From Mycobacterium sp. 852002-51961_SCH5331710 (GTDB taxonomy: Bacteria > Actinomycetota > Actinomycetes > Mycobacteriales > Mycobacteriaceae), in the NCBI RefSeq assembly GCF_001665535.1, contig NZ_LZSQ01000019.1, forward strand, positions 62,001-126,000: DNA of 64,000 nucleotides. Direction: 5' to 3'. The notes under the pieces are model-generated. The model did no database searches and had not been told where the DNA came from. It saw only the letters and a list, made by a program, of their open reading frames with translations. This document shows, piece by piece, positions 63,087-64,000 of this stretch; the first letter of the stretch is position 1; every line of letters begins with the position of its first letter. Both the position numbers and the translations under genes were made by a program.

Positions 63087-64000
63087 ATCACACCTCGCTG
63101 TGCCCAGTCGGAGAGTTCGGCGTCGGAGTGGCCGAGCAGACCCGAAAGCACCTCGCGATTGTGTTGTCCCAGTCGCGGTGCCGCCGAGGTGATCTGCCAG
63201 GGCGTCGCCGACAACCGCATCGGGATGCCTTCGACGCGAACGTCACCGATGTCCGGGTGGGGCACCACGGGGAAGAGCTTCATCTGCGCGAGATCGCGAT
63301 CGTCATCGATCCGTTCCCGCGGGCTCTTCACCACGCTGGCCGGAACTCCGACCGCAATGAGGTCGTCGGCGAGCATCGCCGCATCCCGGGTTGCCGTCGC
63401 AGAACCGATCAATCGGTCCAGTTCGTCAGCGGCTTGCAGACGCCGATCGAGCGTGGCGAAACGGTCCGTCGCCAACTCCGGCTCGTCGATAACCTTCGCG
63501 AGTAACCCGAGTTCGCGATCGTCTCGGCATGCGATCGCGATCCAGCGGTCCTCGCCCAGACAGGGGTAGATGCCGTGTGGCGCCATCTCGTCGAAGTCGG
63601 CCCTGTTGCCGCCGGGCGCCGTCGAACGGTGATTGACGGTCCAGTCGAGGACCTCGGTGGGCAGCATCGCGATGCCCGCGGGCACCGTCGCCAGATCGAC
63701 ATGCTGGCCTTCGCCCGTCCGCTCGCGGTGATGCAGCGCCGCCAGGATCGCTGTCGTCATGTAGAACGCCGAGACGTGGTCCATATAGGAGAATCCCCAA
63801 CCGGCCGGTTCGGTGTCCGGCAGCCCCGCGGTGAACGTCAAGCCGCTGACCGCCTGAACGATCGGTCCCCAGGTCTTGAAGTCGCGATAGGGGCCGGTGT
63901 GACCGAACCCGCAGTTGGAGACATAGATGATGTCCGGCTTGAGCTGTCGCAGTTCGCCATAGCCGAAGCCGAGTTTCGTCATGACACCGGCCGCGAAGTT
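63083..64000 (-). CDS. Type III CoA-transferase (CaiB family), truncated by the window edge
   Basis: The visible 305 or so C-terminal codons of a second CaiB-type CoA-transferase. Conserved parts are LKPDIIYVSNCGFGHTGPYRDF (in two blocks), GEGQHVDLATVPAGI with the catalytic Asp, and SPRERIDDDRDL. An ATG at 63982 is internal: the frame continues through NFAAGV to the window end, matching the family. The N-terminal ~90 residues lie outside. It probably forms a two-gene, heteromeric transferase with the next gene, to charge an acid with CoA from an acyl-CoA donor. Confidence 0.86.
   Translation of the reverse strand, partial: NFAAGVMTKLGFGYGELRQLKPDIIYVSNCGFGHTGPYRDFKTWGPIVQAVSGLTFTAGLPDTEPAGWGFSYMDHVSAFYMTTAILAALHHRERTGEGQHVDLATVPAGIAMLPTEVLDWTVNHRSTAPGGNRADFDEMAPHGIYPCLGEDRWIAIACRDDRELGLLAKVIDEPELATDRFATLDRRLQAADELDRLIGSATATRDAAMLADDLIAVGVPASVVKSPRERIDDDRDLAQMKLFPVVPHPDIGDVRVEGIPMRLSATPWQITSAAPRLGQHNREVLSGLLGHSDAELSDWAQRGVI

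Overview
The window is high-GC DNA from a mycobacterium, most likely a fast-growing Mycolicibacterium-type species. The left end carries a mycobacterial housekeeping block (hisN-like, fprA, prfB, a MscS channel, a proline/threonine-rich membrane protein, ftsE, ftsX, smpB). The tmRNA encodes the tag ADSNQRDYALAA, close to the mycobacterial type. Starts are often GTG, TTG or even CTG, and genes often overlap by 4 bp (ATGA/GTGA/TTGA/CTGA).

Region 1 (1-14.9 kb) is the conserved core: a FadE24-like acyl-CoA dehydrogenase with HisN; FprA divergent from PrfB; then prfB > mscS > Pro/Thr-rich protein > ftsE > ftsX > smpB > EamA permease as one compact + strand run. A membrane GGDEF-EAL c-di-GMP protein, a DinB/maleylpyruvate-isomerase-type protein and ssrA with its terminator follow. 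A small secreted protein and a DsbA-fold protein related to mycothiol-dependent Rv2466c, but without the second active-site Cys, close the region.

Region 2 (14.9-24 kb) looks like a small oxidative regulon: a TetR regulator, a diiron 'metal-dependent hydrolase', a Baeyer-Villiger-type monooxygenase and an epoxide-hydrolase-like enzyme. The last two promoters share an operator-like element, CCATAC-N12-GTGTAT. A wrecked amidohydrolase gene, an HSL-type esterase, a Rieske oxygenase and a large membrane protein follow.

Region 3 (24-64 kb) is an almost unbroken catabolic island of CoA-ester and redox enzymes. It holds six more SDRs in addition to the mycofactocin-type SDR at its left edge, six crotonases, four further acyl-CoA dehydrogenases (two forming a probable heteromeric pair), two acyl-CoA ligases and two adjacent type III CoA-transferases. 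It also has a MaoC hydratase, a thiolase-like protein paired with a DUF35 Zn-ribbon protein, three P450s, a ferredoxin remnant and a fused E1 dehydrogenase with a stand-alone lipoyl domain. An LLM flavoenzyme, a nitronate-monooxygenase-type enzyme, an amidohydrolase, an SMP-30 lactonase, three SnoaL-like proteins, a VOC enzyme and two TetR regulators complete it. The set reads as: hydroxylation by P450s, oxidation by SDRs, CoA activation, beta-oxidation-like steps, then ring or side-chain C-C cleavage by atypical crotonases and a retro-aldol-type thiolase homologue. The substrate cannot be named from sequence; an alicyclic, terpenoid or steroid-like carboxylate is an inference. Several near-perfect palindromes and a recurring ACAGATARTGT-type element sit in its promoters.

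No stretch over about 300 bp lacks a gene. No tRNA, rRNA, CRISPR array, intact insertion sequence or phage gene was seen.
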